Positions 5,092-5,250 of a DNA stretch of 5,250 bases are shown piece after piece. The notes below the pieces were generated by a model. It did no database searches, had not been told where the DNA came from, and was given only the letters and a program-made list of their open reading frames with translations. Made by a program: the position numbers and the translations under genes. Position 1 is the stretch's first letter; each line of letters opens with the position of its first letter. This DNA is from Flavobacterium psychrophilum (lineage in GTDB: Bacteria > Bacteroidota > Bacteroidia > Flavobacteriales > Flavobacteriaceae), in the NCBI GenBank assembly GCA_945866505.1, contig CAMBHH010000217.1, forward strand, positions 1 through 5,250. Direction: 5' to 3'.

Positions 5092-5250
5092 TTATTTTTT
5101 GATCAAACGAATAGTTTTCGCCTCACCTGCATTTTCTAGTATTACATTGTAAACTCCAGAGGTATAGTTAGCACCTATCTCCACTGCATTTGAATTTACT
5201 TTCTTGTTCTCAATCATTCTTCCTTGCATGTCATATACTTGAATAGTAGT
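5092..5250 (-). CDS. T9SS type A C-terminal sorting domain of a secreted protein (partial)
   Basis: Fifty-two residues and a TAA are present; the rest of the gene lies beyond the right edge. The sequence reads VYDMQGRMIENKK near 5-17, VEIGANYTSGVYNVILEN near 23-40, and finishes KTIRLIKK. This is the classical Por-secretion-system C-terminal domain: a V-x-D-x-x-G-R motif, a G-x-Y-x-S-G-V-Y motif and a final basic K-x-x-R-x-x-K. The domain directs export across the outer membrane by the type IX secretion system and is normally cleaved off, with the cargo released or attached to the cell surface. What the cargo is cannot be told from this fragment. A terminator follows directly. Confidence 0.93.
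   Translation of the reverse strand, partial: TTIQVYDMQGRMIENKKVNSNAVEIGANYTSGVYNVILENAGEAKTIRLIKK

Noticed and set aside
1..5250. CRISPR arrays, tRNA or rRNA genes, transposases, attachment sites, toxin-antitoxin or defence genes
   Set aside because: No regularly spaced repeats, RNA-gene landmarks, transposase motifs or recognisable defence domains were seen on either strand.

Overview
This window looks like chromosomal DNA from a member of the Bacteroidota, most likely Flavobacterium or a close relative. The evidence is strong AT richness, no Shine-Dalgarno sequences before the starts, Bacteroidota-type TAnnTTTG promoter elements, a type IX secretion (T9SS) C-terminal sorting domain, a DUF4494 protein, and LipA and GAPDH sequences of flavobacterial character. 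This assignment rests on recognition, not on a database search.

Left part (1-1853, all + strand): the last 45 codons of a probable lipocalin-like protein, then a decayed relic (about 223-350) of a small membrane-protein gene. After it come an intact DUF4386 multi-pass membrane protein (373-1074) and an intact 62-residue two-helix membrane protein (1134-1322). The relic is a degenerate copy of that small gene, so the DUF4386 gene lies between two related sequences in direct orientation. A Cys-rich cytosolic four-helix-bundle copper-storage (Csp3-like) protein follows (1458-1853). Apart from copper storage, the functions here are unknown.

Middle (1854-2832): a perfect 12-bp hairpin lies between the convergent Csp and DUF4494 genes and probably terminates one or both. 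DUF4494 (minus strand) and lipA (plus strand) diverge from a shared AT-rich control region. Each has a perfect TAnnTTTG element about 20 nt upstream of an ATG. In both cases this favours the ATG over a longer TTG-started reading frame.

Right part (2833-5250): lipA (lipoyl synthase) and a type I NAD-dependent GAPDH gene are co-oriented, 60 nt apart, with a possible degenerate dispersed repeat between them. Both serve central carbon metabolism: GAPDH in glycolysis or gluconeogenesis, and LipA in making the lipoyl cofactor of pyruvate and 2-oxoglutarate dehydrogenases. A gap of about 275 nt follows, holding a startless open frame of unknown meaning. The window ends in the C-terminus of a T9SS-secreted protein on the minus strand, with a clear intrinsic terminator behind it.

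I found no convincing new defence, mobile or CRISPR-like system. The most notable signal is the decayed duplicate of the small membrane-protein gene and the promoter-like motif inside it.
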